A stretch of 28,903 nt of DNA from the IMG/VR virus record IMGVR_UViG_3300021335_001836, positions 1 through 28,903 of that record; one strand, written 5' to 3'. The DNA comes from a virus. Position numbers and translations under genes: made by a program. The number at the start of each line of letters is the position of its first letter. The stretch's first letter is position 1. Below are positions 20,015 through 28,903 of this stretch, one piece after another. The notes beneath the pieces are model-generated. The model was not told the DNA's origin, did not search any database, and was given only the letters and a program-made list of their open reading frames with translations.

Positions 20015-20710
20015 TTAAATACCACCAAAATCAGAATCAATAGATGCTGGCGACACAACAGTTCCATATGAAAGAGTTGATTGTGATACTAAAAAATCTA
20101 ATGCATTAGTTGCATTTACTGTAATTTGTCCATAATCAAAACCAAGCACATTGGAAAGTTGGTTATAAAGATTTGTAATATTAATGCCATCAACTGTTCC
20201 AGTCAACGCTCCGTTAAATTCATTTGCTGTAATTATTGAAAAGTTAGTTGCATTAAAGTTACCGCCATTTAAATTACCTCCAAGTTGAGGAGATGTATCA
20301 TTAACAACTAAACCTTCTCCATCTATGTCTACTGTAATTGTATTGTGCAATGCTGTGGTTGAAATATTATTTCCACCTTGTACAACTAAAGTCCTGTTTG
20401 GTCCAGTCATTGCACCTACACCAGTTGACCCTTGCAAAACAATGCTTCCTTCGTTTGAGATAGTTATTGTATCTGCATCATTAGTAATTTGAATATTAGT
20501 TCCAGCTACAAGACTTTTCAGTCCTAATACGCCATCTTCTTTTGAATAAAATATACCTGTGCCTGCACCTAAGTTTGTTGCTGTAGCTTGTCCTGTAACT
20601 TTTGCATTTAGTTCATCAAAGTTATTATTGACTTTAACAAATGCCTGACGTAGATCATCACCTGTTCCATCATTTGCTAGTGTTCCTACATTTACTCTTT
20701 CTATTGCCAT
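20015..20710 (-). CDS. Fibre-like structural protein, 231 aa
   Basis: The N-terminus (MAIERVNVGTLANDGTGDDL, then RQAFVKVNNNFDELNAKV) is a motif found at the head of phage tail-fibre proteins, probably an attachment and trimerising segment. The body is a Gly/Asn/Thr-rich beta repeat region (GGNLNGGNFNATNF, GNNISTTALHNTITVDIDG). It ends in a short tail SPASIDSDFGGI that resembles fibre termini. It has no Cys or membrane segment. It lies between the 286-aa and 938-aa virion genes, with 12 and 23 bases of spacing. It is probably a component of the same adsorption apparatus as the giant fibre. Confidence 0.82.
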   Translation of the reverse strand: MAIERVNVGTLANDGTGDDLRQAFVKVNNNFDELNAKVTGQATATNLGAGTGIFYSKEDGVLGLKSLVAGTNIQITNDADTITISNEGSIVLQGSTGVGAMTGPNRTLVVQGGNNISTTALHNTITVDIDGEGLVVNDTSPQLGGNLNGGNFNATNFSIITANEFNGALTGTVDGINITNLYNQLSNVLGFDYGQITVNATNALDFLVSQSTLSYGTVVSPASIDSDFGGI

Positions 20711-20722
20711 TTGTTATCTCCG

Positions 20723-21583
20723 TTAAACTATTCCGCTTAGTGCTGTACGTTTCCAACCTGAAGCTGTTTTAATATACAAGTAATTGTCGTCATATCTTAT
20801 TTCTCCTGTGTCCCCAGGATCAGCATTTGCTGTTGGTGCAGCTGCTGTTGATGCAACGATCGATCCTTTTACAGCTCCTGCAAAATATGCATCTTTAAAT
20901 CTTACGGTATCGTTACCTAAGTCCCATGTATTGTGTTGATTAGCATTTGGTACAACATTTCCTCTTATAGTTCCATCTAAATTTACTGCGGCTAATATAC
21001 TATCAATCATTACAGTTGAATCATCTGCAAACACACTACCAACTAGGTCTCCAGAATTATTAACATCAACAGTAATAACTCCATTTTGTAAATCTGGTAA
21101 TGTAACATATTGACTATCGTTATTTAATGTAGATATGTTCGCACCTGCTTGTAAAGCTGTGGTAGCCAATGCACCTTGTAAACTTGTTGCCGCATCTGTG
21201 ATTCCGTATCCGCCTAAGGTAGTAGGAGTTGAAGTTAAATCATTAAATGCAACTGTAGTAAGATAGCCAATATCGTTTGTAAACACACTTACATTATCAC
21301 CTGAAGACCTAAATGCTAAATCGTTTGTAAATTGGCTAAGTGCTGTAGGTACACCTGTTAAGTCACTGTATGCACCGGATGTTGCAATATTATTTAAAAC
21401 ATTGCCTTGGTATGTTATATTTCCGCTAACTATTACATCGTTTGCTGTAACTGTTCCTGATGCTGTAATATTTATAACACCTGTTATACTGTTTCCGGTT
21501 AATAGTAGATTATCACCGTTAGGTATTTCTTTTAGTCTATTATTATCAGATGTATCAATTACTAAAGGATATCTATTGGCCAT
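20723..21583 (-). CDS. Tail-fibre-like protein, 286 aa
   Basis: This is a low-complexity fibre-type sequence. The N-terminus MANRYPLVIDTSDNNRLKEI is followed by TASGTVTANDVIVSGNITYQ and repeated YSDLTGVPTALSQFTNDL-type units (about 70-115: SDLTGVPT, NDLTSTPT, each with a following FTND or GYGIT). These are typical of trimeric fibre shafts. Near the C-terminus are NTWDLGNDTVRFKDAYF and a knob-like TGEIRYDDNYLYIKTASGW that ends tail fibres in many phages. It is probably a smaller fibre or tip adaptor. A late-promoter-like AATAAATA and a GAGG ribosome-binding site precede the ATG. Confidence 0.87.
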   Translation of the reverse strand: MANRYPLVIDTSDNNRLKEIPNGDNLLLTGNSITGVINITASGTVTANDVIVSGNITYQGNVLNNIATSGAYSDLTGVPTALSQFTNDLAFRSSGDNVSVFTNDIGYLTTVAFNDLTSTPTTLGGYGITDAATSLQGALATTALQAGANISTLNNDSQYVTLPDLQNGVITVDVNNSGDLVGSVFADDSTVMIDSILAAVNLDGTIRGNVVPNANQHNTWDLGNDTVRFKDAYFAGAVKGSIVASTAAAPTANADPGDTGEIRYDDNYLYIKTASGWKRTALSGIV

Positions 21584-21601
21584 TTTGTTCCTCGCTATGT
21601 A

Positions 21602-21609
21602 TATTTATT
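21602..21609 (-). promoter_or_regulatory. Late-promoter-like octamer AATAAATA
   Basis: The minus strand reads AATAAATA in the 33-base gap between the giant fibre gene and the 286-aa gene. With T4 spacing, +1 lies near 21596, leaving a 13-base leader with GAGG before the ATG at 21583. Confidence 0.5.
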
Positions 21610-21616
21610 CTATTCA

Positions 21617-24600
21617 TTATACTCTACCTACAACAGCGTGAACTGTTCCTTTTTCGGTATCATCTTTTGATCCTATTGCTTTTCCAATAACGCTTCCTAC
21701 TTTAGGATCATTATCTACAACCGCGTAACCTGGGATAGCACTTGCTACCAACATGTCACCTTTTTCAACTTTACCAATTACATTAACAGGTACTTTACCT
21801 TGTAGTGCAACAAGTGTTCTAATGCCTTGACAGTCTTGATTCATAGTATAAGCACTTTGGTCACTTACAACACCAGCAACTTTTGTTGAGCGATGTTCGT
21901 TACTCATTGTAACTTCTTTGTCGCCTCCAAATATAATTACTGTTCCAACTTCATACTCTTTATCGCCTTCATAATACTCAGCTAAGTCAGCGTATGTTGC
22001 TTCGAAGCGTGAGTTTGTTGATAGACTCCATCTACCTGTAATAGTACCTGTAGTAGTTGCTGCACCTGTGCTTAATCCTCTTACACCACTTAATGTTTGT
22101 GTGCTAGGGTTATATGTGAAGTGTGCATTATCTGTATCAATATATTGTCTTTGATAACCTGTACCATTTGCTGTACTAAATGTAACTTGATAGTTTACAG
22201 AGTCATTCTTTTCATCAATGTTAATATTATCAGCATTGTCAATAGTTCCTGTAATTTGTCCTGTAACAGTCATTGTATCAGCTACTCTAACTGTTCCTGT
22301 GCCATTTGCACTTAAAGTTAAGTTAGTATTTGCTGTTAAACTTCTTAAGTCATCTGCTTCTAGTCCTGCAGTTGTTGCTCTTGCTTCAACATTGCCACCA
22401 GTTACAAATGTAATAACGTCAGCGCCACCATCACTAAATCCTGTATTAGTACCTAAGCCTATACCTGTGCCACCTACACCTAGTTCGTTAGCTGCTTCAA
22501 TGAATGATGTGTACATCCAACGTGATGCTATGCTTGATGTTTCTGTAGTGCTTCCTGCTGCTCCACCTACTGTACCGTATGGTGAGTTTTTATGAATTTC
22601 ACTTTCAACTATGCTTGGAGTATCACCAACATTAATTGCACCACCTGTGTTCATTGCAGGTTTACTAGATCCAATTGCTGTAAGTATTGTTCCACCTTCA
22701 GGAGTACTAAAGGTAAGTGTGTTTGAACTTTCGCTTAATACTGTGTTTGTCGCATTACCACCAATGATAAATGATGTTGCTTGTAAACTACCATCGTTTC
22801 TACGTTTTGCAATACTAGTTGCTTCGTTGTTGTATGCAATTTCACTTGTTGTATATGTTCCTGCACCTGTTTTAACTAATGCTTGTCCTGGATCATTAAC
22901 TGGGTTACCGTATGCTTGTACAGCACTAAAGTCACCGTCTGCTAGTCCTAAACCTTTGTCTACCACGTTTGCATAAGTATCAATTTCTGGGCTACCACTG
23001 CTGTTTGTAGTCCTACCAAAAACTTGATATTGTGTTAATGTAGGTAAATCATCTAAGTCAACTTCATTTTCTTTTAGTGTTACCCAACCATCTGTAACTG
23101 TAAAGTCATCACTATCAAAACCTGCAACACCTAATGTAGCCTGTTTCGCCTGTTCTGTACCTGTCGGCGCTGCAGCTGTAGCTGTTGCTTTGTTCATGTT
23201 AAGTTTTTGCTGTGTAATACCTAGCGTAGTAAATTCAGTATTGTTTATAGGTAAATGAACATCTGAATCTATAATAGTATCGTCTGCAATTTGTAGATCC
23301 CATTCTGAACTTGAAGCACCTCTAGTAATAGTTAATTCTATATCACTGTCTGTCGCTTCTGTAGCATTTACAATTTCGTCAATCGGTGCTTCTAATATTG
23401 CACTTGAAACACTTGGACTTGTTTGCTGTACTGATCCTAAATTTGTAAAATCAGTTGGTCCAGGGATATAAGTTAAAATAACAACATTTTCATTTCTCAC
23501 TTTATCAAAACGTGCTTCTCTATCAATAAGTGTACCAGTCGCACCAGCTGCTCCAGTAAGTGCTAGGTTTGCACTAGCTGGATCAAATAATGTACTTGAT
23601 TCAGGCTCAACAACAATTCTTCTTACTCCTGAGTATGTAATTAATTGTTTTGTTTTATTGACTGTACTTACAACAGACTTTGTAACGTTTCTAAGATCTT
23701 CAAATTCATCATAAGATGATACAGCCTGATCTAAGTAATCTTTTGTTACAGCATCATTAGCATCTGTAGGATCTAATAGGTTAGCAATTTTATTACTACC
23801 CATATCCATGTTTGCTTCCATTGCTGTTGATCCATTAAGCGCCACAAATCCCGGGTTAATTCTATTTGCTCCAGTAAGCTGTGCAGATCCATTGTGTCCT
23901 AATCTTCTACTTACATAGTTTGCAATAGCTTTTTCTGTAGGTACAGCGGTATCTGATAAGTCTGTAAAGAGTTCATCATTTGAGAATTCATCAATAGTAA
24001 CACCTTCTTTGAATCCTAATGATGCAGCTCTTGAAATACCAACTTCGCCAGCAAAAGTAATCGATCCAGTTGACTGATCTACTACAAAGAATTTTCCAAC
24101 TCTAAAAAATCCATCATTATCAGAAGTGATAAAGAACACTCTACCTTTTCTTCGTTCCCAAACTTGAGATGAATTAGCATCATCAGCATCTGTGTAGTAA
24201 CCTGCTTTTGCAGATGCTCCACCAATTGGTTCACCTAATAAAACATTAGGATAGTTACTTGTGTTAAATCCGCCTGTACCTATTTCAGTAAAGTCATGGC
24301 CTGTAGCTCTTAGTAATGAAATAGCTACAGTAATTTCTGCTGTTGTTCCTTTTATTATTCCTGCAAATACACTTCTGTCAGTTGTAATAGTACCAATGTC
24401 GTTGGTTGTATCACCTGTTACATCATCTGCTGTAATTGCTTGTACTTTAATGTAGTAGCTACTATCAGTTTTAGTGTATGTACCTGTTCCAGGAACATGA
24501 GGATCAAACGATCCACCATTTGTTGCAGTAGTTTGGCCAGCATCATCATATAATACAAATTCATTAGATGTTACATCACCTACCCATTTTTCTACACCGT

Positions 24601-27600
24601 TAAGTTGCGTAGTTCCTTGAAGTCCTGTAAATAAAACCTTGTCACCGTTAGTTAGATTATGTGCTGTACTGGTGTTAATAGTTATTTCACCAGTAGGACC
24701 ATCTATGAGTAGTGTATTAATACTTCCGGTAAAGACCGCACCGTATTCTATAATTTGTAATTTTCTCGAACCATATGGAAATATCATACCACCAGTATAA
24801 CCTACATCACCTGGAGATAAAATAGTTTGGTTTAATGGATCAGTAGCATCCTGTACTATTCTTGTAACGTCTAATGGATTTGATAAAGGTTTAACAGACA
24901 TATAATTATCTGTTGTTGCCGCACCCATTGTTCCACTACCGCCAACTAAGTTTGCATTTGTTGTGTTGTTTGCCGGATCTAATTCTAATTCTACATATTT
25001 AAAATCAGTATCAAATACAGCTTTAATTTCTGTTGAAAGTAAGTCTAAATTTTGATCGTCCTTGGTAGTAAATCCAGTACTACGATAAGTTGTTAGATCA
25101 CTTTCATCAAAGTTAATAGCTGTGCTTGGACGCTCTGTAATATTTTGGCTGGCAACACCATTAAAGATCAATGTTTCACCGTGTCTATATTCCACAAAAC
25201 TGTTATGAGCCAGTGCTTCTTGTAAGTCTGGAAAGAAGTCGTTATTACTTGAACCTTCTTGGATAGTTAGTCTGTAAATATCATTACTAAATGTTCCTTG
25301 TGTTGTTTCGTATACCAATAAAACTTTTACAGTTATATCATTTGTTACTGAAACTCCACCTATATCGGCTCCATCAATTACTATGTCATCGTTGATTGAA
25401 AAATTAGAACCACTATTAGCAAGTGTAATAGTAGCATTACCGCCTGCAATAGTAATATTAAATCTTGCGCCAGTACCTGAACCTGTTGCTGACTTCTGTG
25501 GCTTATCTAAAAATATTCCACTTACAGCAGGCAATGTTCCTGTAAATCCATTACCACCACCTATTGTGGTATCTAATGCATTAATTCCTGTTGCTACTGG
25601 TGAACCTTCTGCTCCAGTAACTCCATCGTTGTTTGGAGTTGATAGGTTTTGAATATTTGTAATTTTATAATTTAATGGTCCTGCTGTAGGATGATCAATA
25701 GTTACAAAACTATTTTTTAAAGGTCTCTCTTTAAAATCATATACAGTAAAACTTGTATCAGCTAGTGCATTTGTAAATCCACCTGTTGAATATGTAAATG
25801 CTTTTACTGTTTGCCCTGTATCACGTGATGTTACAACTTGATCTGGAATCTCGTTTGGATCAGCACCTTCAGCAACTAAACCAAAGTTACCATAACCGTT
25901 TGAACCGTTAAGTGATCTAATCTCTGAACCGTTTGCTGCATAATATGCCGCATGTGTGTAGTATGTAAACATACTAACCATTTCTGAGAACGCACCGTTG
26001 TTAGTAACAAGTCCATAACCTAGGTCGTTTATTTGTGTAAAGTCGTTACCAAGAATCGATCTGTTACCTGCTGTTTGTAAGAATATATCTTGTACAACAT
26101 CATCTACAGCATGACCTGGATCACCAGGAACATCAGTTCCTGTTTTTACGTAACCATTTCCACTGTTACTGTTTGGATCTAAGTAAAGCACAGCTCTACC
26201 TAATCCACTATCATAGTTTGAAATTGCATTTACCTGATAACGTATACCTTCAAAGTAGAATGGTGCAGGAAGTTGTGGTAGACGTAGTTTTAAACCTTGC
26301 GGCTCACCGCCTACATCTAAACTTTCAACTGCAATACTAAATGAATCCAATGTAACATTACCGCCACTAACGCCTACATCCGTACTGTTTCCGCTGTTTG
26401 CAAGTATACGCATTGGTATGTTACCACAATAAGCGTCAACATACATTCCGCCTCTAAATGCCTTCTTGTTTGCACTTAAAGAGAAACTTGAAGCTGTTTG
26501 AATATAAGGTGATTTAGTTAATACTTGTCCGTCCGGATCAAGCACACACATAAAGCCTCCGTGACCTTGTACTGTTACATTACGTACAATAGTTGCGTCA
26601 TCCATCAAGAACACATCCATTTCATCGTTACGTTTTGGTGGATTGTAAGTTGATGGAGATTCTAAAGGAAGTTGAACAATGTCAATTAATTGTCCTATCA
26701 AGGTTACATCATATGTAACTTCGATCCATTTGTCTTCGGTAAGAATAATATTACCAGTTCCTGCTTCTGTAACTTCATCTGCTGATGAACTGGTATGAGC
26801 TGTTAAAGATCTATAATATCTTGAACCACCACCTGTGCCACGGACAACAAAGTCTCCTTGAGCGTAAATGGTATCTGTAGTCCAAGTTGTAAAAGAAGGA
26901 CCTTGACTAATGTCAGGATCAAAGTTTGTGCCTGCGCTCTTAGTTGGAGCAATGCCTTGTACAAGTTGTGCAGCTAATGTACTAATATGACCAATTGCGG
27001 CTGCTGTTTCGTTTTCTTGTCCAGCAAAACCATTACCAACATATGCATTATAATATTGACCTTGATTTTCTAAAGCAAACTCTCTACCGCCTCTTTGTAA
27101 ATCTTTAATTACACCATCAACAATGTAACCGGTGTCTCTTCTACACTTTGCTTCGTTGTAAACAAAGTTCAAGAAGTTGCTATCAATAAAATCAATTACA
27201 TCATCTATAAGTGCAGATGCTCCTGCATCAATTGCCGCTTTCGCTGCTTGCTCAGTTGCACTTTCGTTTGTTACTACAGGCATAACTTCTGCTGGTAATC
27301 CGCCAATGCCATTTGCTGTAATAACATCAGTAACAATAGTTATTAATGTATCTATCTGTGTTGCTTCTGTTGCTGTGGCATCATTACCTGTTGTGCTTTG
27401 GGTTTCTGTATTACCTGTTGTTGGCGTTACAGATACACCTTGAATCACATCATCAATTACACCACTAATGTGTTGATAAGCCGCGACAGTTTTTGCTTGT
27501 TGAGCAACTGGAAGTTGTGCTGTTGCCCCTTCAAAATAACTTTCTGCAACAATTCTTGATGCATAGTTACCGCCATATAAAATATCATATGTAAGTCCGT

Positions 27601-28903
27601 CTACAAGATATTTTGCATCACGTAAACATTTTGCCTGATTGTATCCTGCTGGTGGCGAATTATCATTTACAAATGCAACTATTTCTGCTGCAAGAAAATC
27701 TCTGTTTGCTTGTAATCTTGATGCTGCATCATCTGCATCTGTAGTTGGTAATGCACCCGGCGCAGGAAATACTAATGCATCAGCTGCTGTATCTGTACTG
27801 ACCGTACCGTTTGTAATAATGTCAATAATTTCGTTGAAGTATGCAAGTAGTCTTGTGTTTGTAGTTGTATCTCCGCCACCGTTTGTTGCTAGTGTCTGAG
27901 CACCATCTCTTAAAAATGTTATTGCTTGTACAGTTGCATTGAACTGATCACTTAGAACATATGCACTATTTGCTCTTTGATATGCTAAACCATTTGTGAC
28001 AGCGTTGTAGTTTGTACCAAATGCAATATCAAAACCTGCGCCTTCTAAAATAATTGCACTATCTCTTCTACATTTTGATTCATCATATGAGAAACCTGTG
28101 TTTACAAAGTTTGTGTTGATAAATGCAATTACTTCATCAATAATAAATTCTTTGTTGCTTTTAATTATTGATGCTGTCTTATTATATTTTCCAAGATTAC
28201 TTACATTAGAGCCAACTTGAATACCTCTGGTGTTATCCGTAAGATAGTTAAATCCAAAGAATCCAGTTACTTCACCTGATTGGTTTGTAAATGGTGTACC
28301 TGTTGTAATGATAGTATTACCATCAAATTCTCTATCTCTATAGAAATAAGTCTGTGCCCATTTACTTTGTGATACACGCTGTTTAGGACGTATAATTACT
28401 CGTCTAAATTCATCGCCTTTTAATGATACGTTATTTGGAAGTCTAATTGGATAATCTTCTTCATAAATTCCTGTTTCAACTCTAATTGTAACTTGTTTGG
28501 CTTTAACAAAATTACCCATTTCAAGTTCTTCACCTGGTGCTTGTGTTGCATTGTCCTGTGTGGCATCAAACTCTTTAGGTTCAAGTAGTTGCATAAAGAA
28601 TGTTGTTTCATTTGTTGTTTGGCTAAATGTAATAATTCTACCAACAGCACCTGACCGTTTACCTTTAATAACTTTACCTGGTAATGCATCAACGTTATCT
28701 GGGTTCGTCTGATCAATAAATCCGCTTGTATTATTATCAACTGTTAAAAAATATCTACTTCCGTACACTATGTCTGCGCCAACATCTATACCATTTTCAA
28801 TAATGTTATTTAATAACACTACATTGTTAGCAATGCCAGCCGCCGAATTTGGTTCAGCTCCACCGCCTGCTCCGTCACTGACTTGAGTGCCACTTGTATC
28901 TTG
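21617..28903 (-). CDS. Giant tail-fibre/adhesin-like protein, N-terminus beyond right edge
   Basis: The frame runs from the stop at 21617 to the last base without interruption, at least 2428 residues. The GTG at 28819 is not a credible start: the 28 codons above it stay open (SDGAGGGAEPNSAAGIANN), and no ribosome-binding site is seen. Early sections have right-handed beta-helix character (VTIRVETGIYEEDYPIRLPN, NVSLKGDEFRRVIIRP; NVTVQGHGGFM). Three copies of a Y-N-x-A-K-C-x-R-D-containing module lie near 27.1-28.1 kb. A long Thr/Asp/Gly-rich shaft follows. The C-terminal approx. 120 residues (LAEYYEGDKEYEVGTVIIFG, later VALQGKVPVNVIGKVEKGDM) form a conserved end domain that resembles the Peptidase_G2-type chaperone/cleavage domain of phage appendages. 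Probable receptor-binding protein. Confidence 0.88.
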   Translation of the reverse strand, partial: QDTSGTQVSDGAGGGAEPNSAAGIANNVVLLNNIIENGIDVGADIVYGSRYFLTVDNNTSGFIDQTNPDNVDALPGKVIKGKRSGAVGRIITFSQTTNETTFFMQLLEPKEFDATQDNATQAPGEELEMGNFVKAKQVTIRVETGIYEEDYPIRLPNNVSLKGDEFRRVIIRPKQRVSQSKWAQTYFYRDREFDGNTIITTGTPFTNQSGEVTGFFGFNYLTDNTRGIQVGSNVSNLGKYNKTASIIKSNKEFIIDEVIAFINTNFVNTGFSYDESKCRRDSAIILEGAGFDIAFGTNYNAVTNGLAYQRANSAYVLSDQFNATVQAITFLRDGAQTLATNGGGDTTTNTRLLAYFNEIIDIITNGTVSTDTAADALVFPAPGALPTTDADDAASRLQANRDFLAAEIVAFVNDNSPPAGYNQAKCLRDAKYLVDGLTYDILYGGNYASRIVAESYFEGATAQLPVAQQAKTVAAYQHISGVIDDVIQGVSVTPTTGNTETQSTTGNDATATEATQIDTLITIVTDVITANGIGGLPAEVMPVVTNESATEQAAKAAIDAGASALIDDVIDFIDSNFLNFVYNEAKCRRDTGYIVDGVIKDLQRGGREFALENQGQYYNAYVGNGFAGQENETAAAIGHISTLAAQLVQGIAPTKSAGTNFDPDISQGPSFTTWTTDTIYAQGDFVVRGTGGGSRYYRSLTAHTSSSADEVTEAGTGNIILTEDKWIEVTYDVTLIGQLIDIVQLPLESPSTYNPPKRNDEMDVFLMDDATIVRNVTVQGHGGFMCVLDPDGQVLTKSPYIQTASSFSLSANKKAFRGGMYVDAYCGNIPMRILANSGNSTDVGVSGGNVTLDSFSIAVESLDVGGEPQGLKLRLPQLPAPFYFEGIRYQVNAISNYDSGLGRAVLYLDPNSNSGNGYVKTGTDVPGDPGHAVDDVVQDIFLQTAGNRSILGNDFTQINDLGYGLVTNNGAFSEMVSMFTYYTHAAYYAANGSEIRSLNGSNGYGNFGLVAEGADPNEIPDQVVTSRDTGQTVKAFTYSTGGFTNALADTSFTVYDFKERPLKNSFVTIDHPTAGPLNYKITNIQNLSTPNNDGVTGAEGSPVATGINALDTTIGGGNGFTGTLPAVSGIFLDKPQKSATGSGTGARFNITIAGGNATITLANSGSNFSINDDIVIDGADIGGVSVTNDITVKVLLVYETTQGTFSNDIYRLTIQEGSSNNDFFPDLQEALAHNSFVEYRHGETLIFNGVASQNITERPSTAINFDESDLTTYRSTGFTTKDDQNLDLLSTEIKAVFDTDFKYVELELDPANNTTNANLVGGSGTMGAATTDNYMSVKPLSNPLDVTRIVQDATDPLNQTILSPGDVGYTGGMIFPYGSRKLQIIEYGAVFTGSINTLLIDGPTGEITINTSTAHNLTNGDKVLFTGLQGTTQLNGVEKWVGDVTSNEFVLYDDAGQTTATNGGSFDPHVPGTGTYTKTDSSYYIKVQAITADDVTGDTTNDIGTITTDRSVFAGIIKGTTAEITVAISLLRATGHDFTEIGTGGFNTSNYPNVLLGEPIGGASAKAGYYTDADDANSSQVWERRKGRVFFITSDNDGFFRVGKFFVVDQSTGSITFAGEVGISRAASLGFKEGVTIDEFSNDELFTDLSDTAVPTEKAIANYVSRRLGHNGSAQLTGANRINPGFVALNGSTAMEANMDMGSNKIANLLDPTDANDAVTKDYLDQAVSSYDEFEDLRNVTKSVVSTVNKTKQLITYSGVRRIVVEPESSTLFDPASANLALTGAAGATGTLIDREARFDKVRNENVVILTYIPGPTDFTNLGSVQQTSPSVSSAILEAPIDEIVNATEATDSDIELTITRGASSSEWDLQIADDTIIDSDVHLPINNTEFTTLGITQQKLNMNKATATAAAPTGTEQAKQATLGVAGFDSDDFTVTDGWVTLKENEVDLDDLPTLTQYQVFGRTTNSSGSPEIDTYANVVDKGLGLADGDFSAVQAYGNPVNDPGQALVKTGAGTYTTSEIAYNNEATSIAKRRNDGSLQATSFIIGGNATNTVLSESSNTLTFSTPEGGTILTAIGSSKPAMNTGGAINVGDTPSIVESEIHKNSPYGTVGGAAGSTTETSSIASRWMYTSFIEAANELGVGGTGIGLGTNTGFSDGGADVITFVTGGNVEARATTAGLEADDLRSLTANTNLTLSANGTGTVRVADTMTVTGQITGTIDNADNINIDEKNDSVNYQVTFSTANGTGYQRQYIDTDNAHFTYNPSTQTLSGVRGLSTGAATTTGTITGRWSLSTNSRFEATYADLAEYYEGDKEYEVGTVIIFGGDKEVTMSNEHRSTKVAGVVSDQSAYTMNQDCQGIRTLVALQGKVPVNVIGKVEKGDMLVASAIPGYAVVDNDPKVGSVIGKAIGSKDDTEKGTVHAVVGRV
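27089..28090 (-). repeat. Three diverged protein-repeat modules in the giant fibre
   Basis: Three modules share the core (Y)xxAKCxRDxxYIVDGxxxDIxxGGN: around 28012-28090 (SKCRRDSAIILEGAGFDIAF), 27569-27646 (AKCLRDAKYLVDGLTYDILY) and 27089-27160 (AKCRRDTGYIVDGVIKDL). Each is preceded by an IVAFVNDN/VIDFIDSNF-type helix. The core is followed by Tyr/Ala-rich helices (for example AYQHISGVIDDVIQG, AIGHISTLAAQLVQG). The invariant Cys codons are about 440 and 480 bases apart. The DNA itself is not repetitive, so this is an old duplication. Confidence 0.75.

Noticed and set aside
28420-28740. 106-aa minus-strand open frame inside the giant fibre gene
   Set aside because: It overlaps the fibre frame completely; its Gln/Leu/Lys-rich translation looks like a frame-shifted copy of the fibre DNA.
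28817-28819. GTG start for the giant fibre at 28819
   Set aside because: The frame stays open for 28 more codons to the window edge, with fibre-like Gly/Ala composition and no ribosome-binding site. The gene is partial, not complete.
1-28903. CRISPR arrays, insertion sequences, integrase or attachment sites
   Set aside because: No spaced direct repeats, transposase or integrase motifs, or terminal inverted repeats were seen on either strand.

Overview
The window is a piece of a T4-like (myovirus-type) marine phage genome. The evidence is a gp44-type clamp loader, a gp31/GroES-like co-chaperonin, a DexA-like exonuclease, giant tail-fibre/structural genes, TATAAATA-type late promoters, and the marine-phage marker genes phoH and thyX. 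The DNA is visibly AT-rich and densely packed, with ATGA and TAATG junctions. No photosynthesis genes are present. The proteobacterial-type 7Fe ferredoxin, Bax-inhibitor-1 homologue and low GC would suit a SAR11-like or other marine proteobacterial host, but the host is an inference. Every gene except phoH lies on the minus strand, so blocks are transcribed from high to low coordinates.

Layout, in transcription order. (1) 28903-16335, virion block: the 3' part of a giant fibre gene (at least 2428 aa, open at the right edge), two smaller fibre-like proteins, a 938-aa protein with putative Ig-like repeats, a 192-aa structural-looking protein and a conserved-looking 76-aa protein. Late-promoter-like octamers lie before 21583 and 17143. 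(2) 16325-13946: a short DnaE-like protein that stops before the polymerase catalytic aspartates, a 100-aa unknown, the GroES-like co-chaperonin, a MazG-like protein and a Bax inhibitor-1 membrane protein. (3) 13938-9258, an early replication/nucleotide operon: a strong sigma70 promoter, DEDDh exonuclease (TTG start), MazG-like protein, 67-aa unknown, clamp loader gp44, FdxA ferredoxin (GTG start), 2OG-Fe(II) oxygenase, parvulin PPIase, second 2OG-Fe(II) oxygenase, a 54-aa small protein and ThyX. It ends at a hairpin shared with the convergent phoH. (4) phoH, the only plus-strand gene, with a structured, partly tRNA-like leader. (5) 8378-4538: two unknown proteins, then a lysis cassette with a 50-aa zinc-ribbon protein, GH19 endolysin, nested i-spanin/o-spanin, an overlapping 51-aa lipoprotein and two small membrane proteins that are holin candidates. 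(6) 4520-964: type-B DnaJ, peptide deformylase and ClpA, joined by overlaps. (7) 995-1: an unknown protein and a truncated structural-looking gene.

The main theme is protein-fate control. ClpA, DnaJ, peptide deformylase, a parvulin, a GroES-like co-chaperonin and a Bax-inhibitor-1/YccA-like membrane protein all fall within about 15 kb. A second theme is iron/redox chemistry inside the early operon. Four genes that are easily missed because they are short, overlapping or cut by the window edge were found by reading the strand directly: 1..298, 5262..5417, 6941..7093 and 9928..10092. The endolysin start was also moved to 6948.
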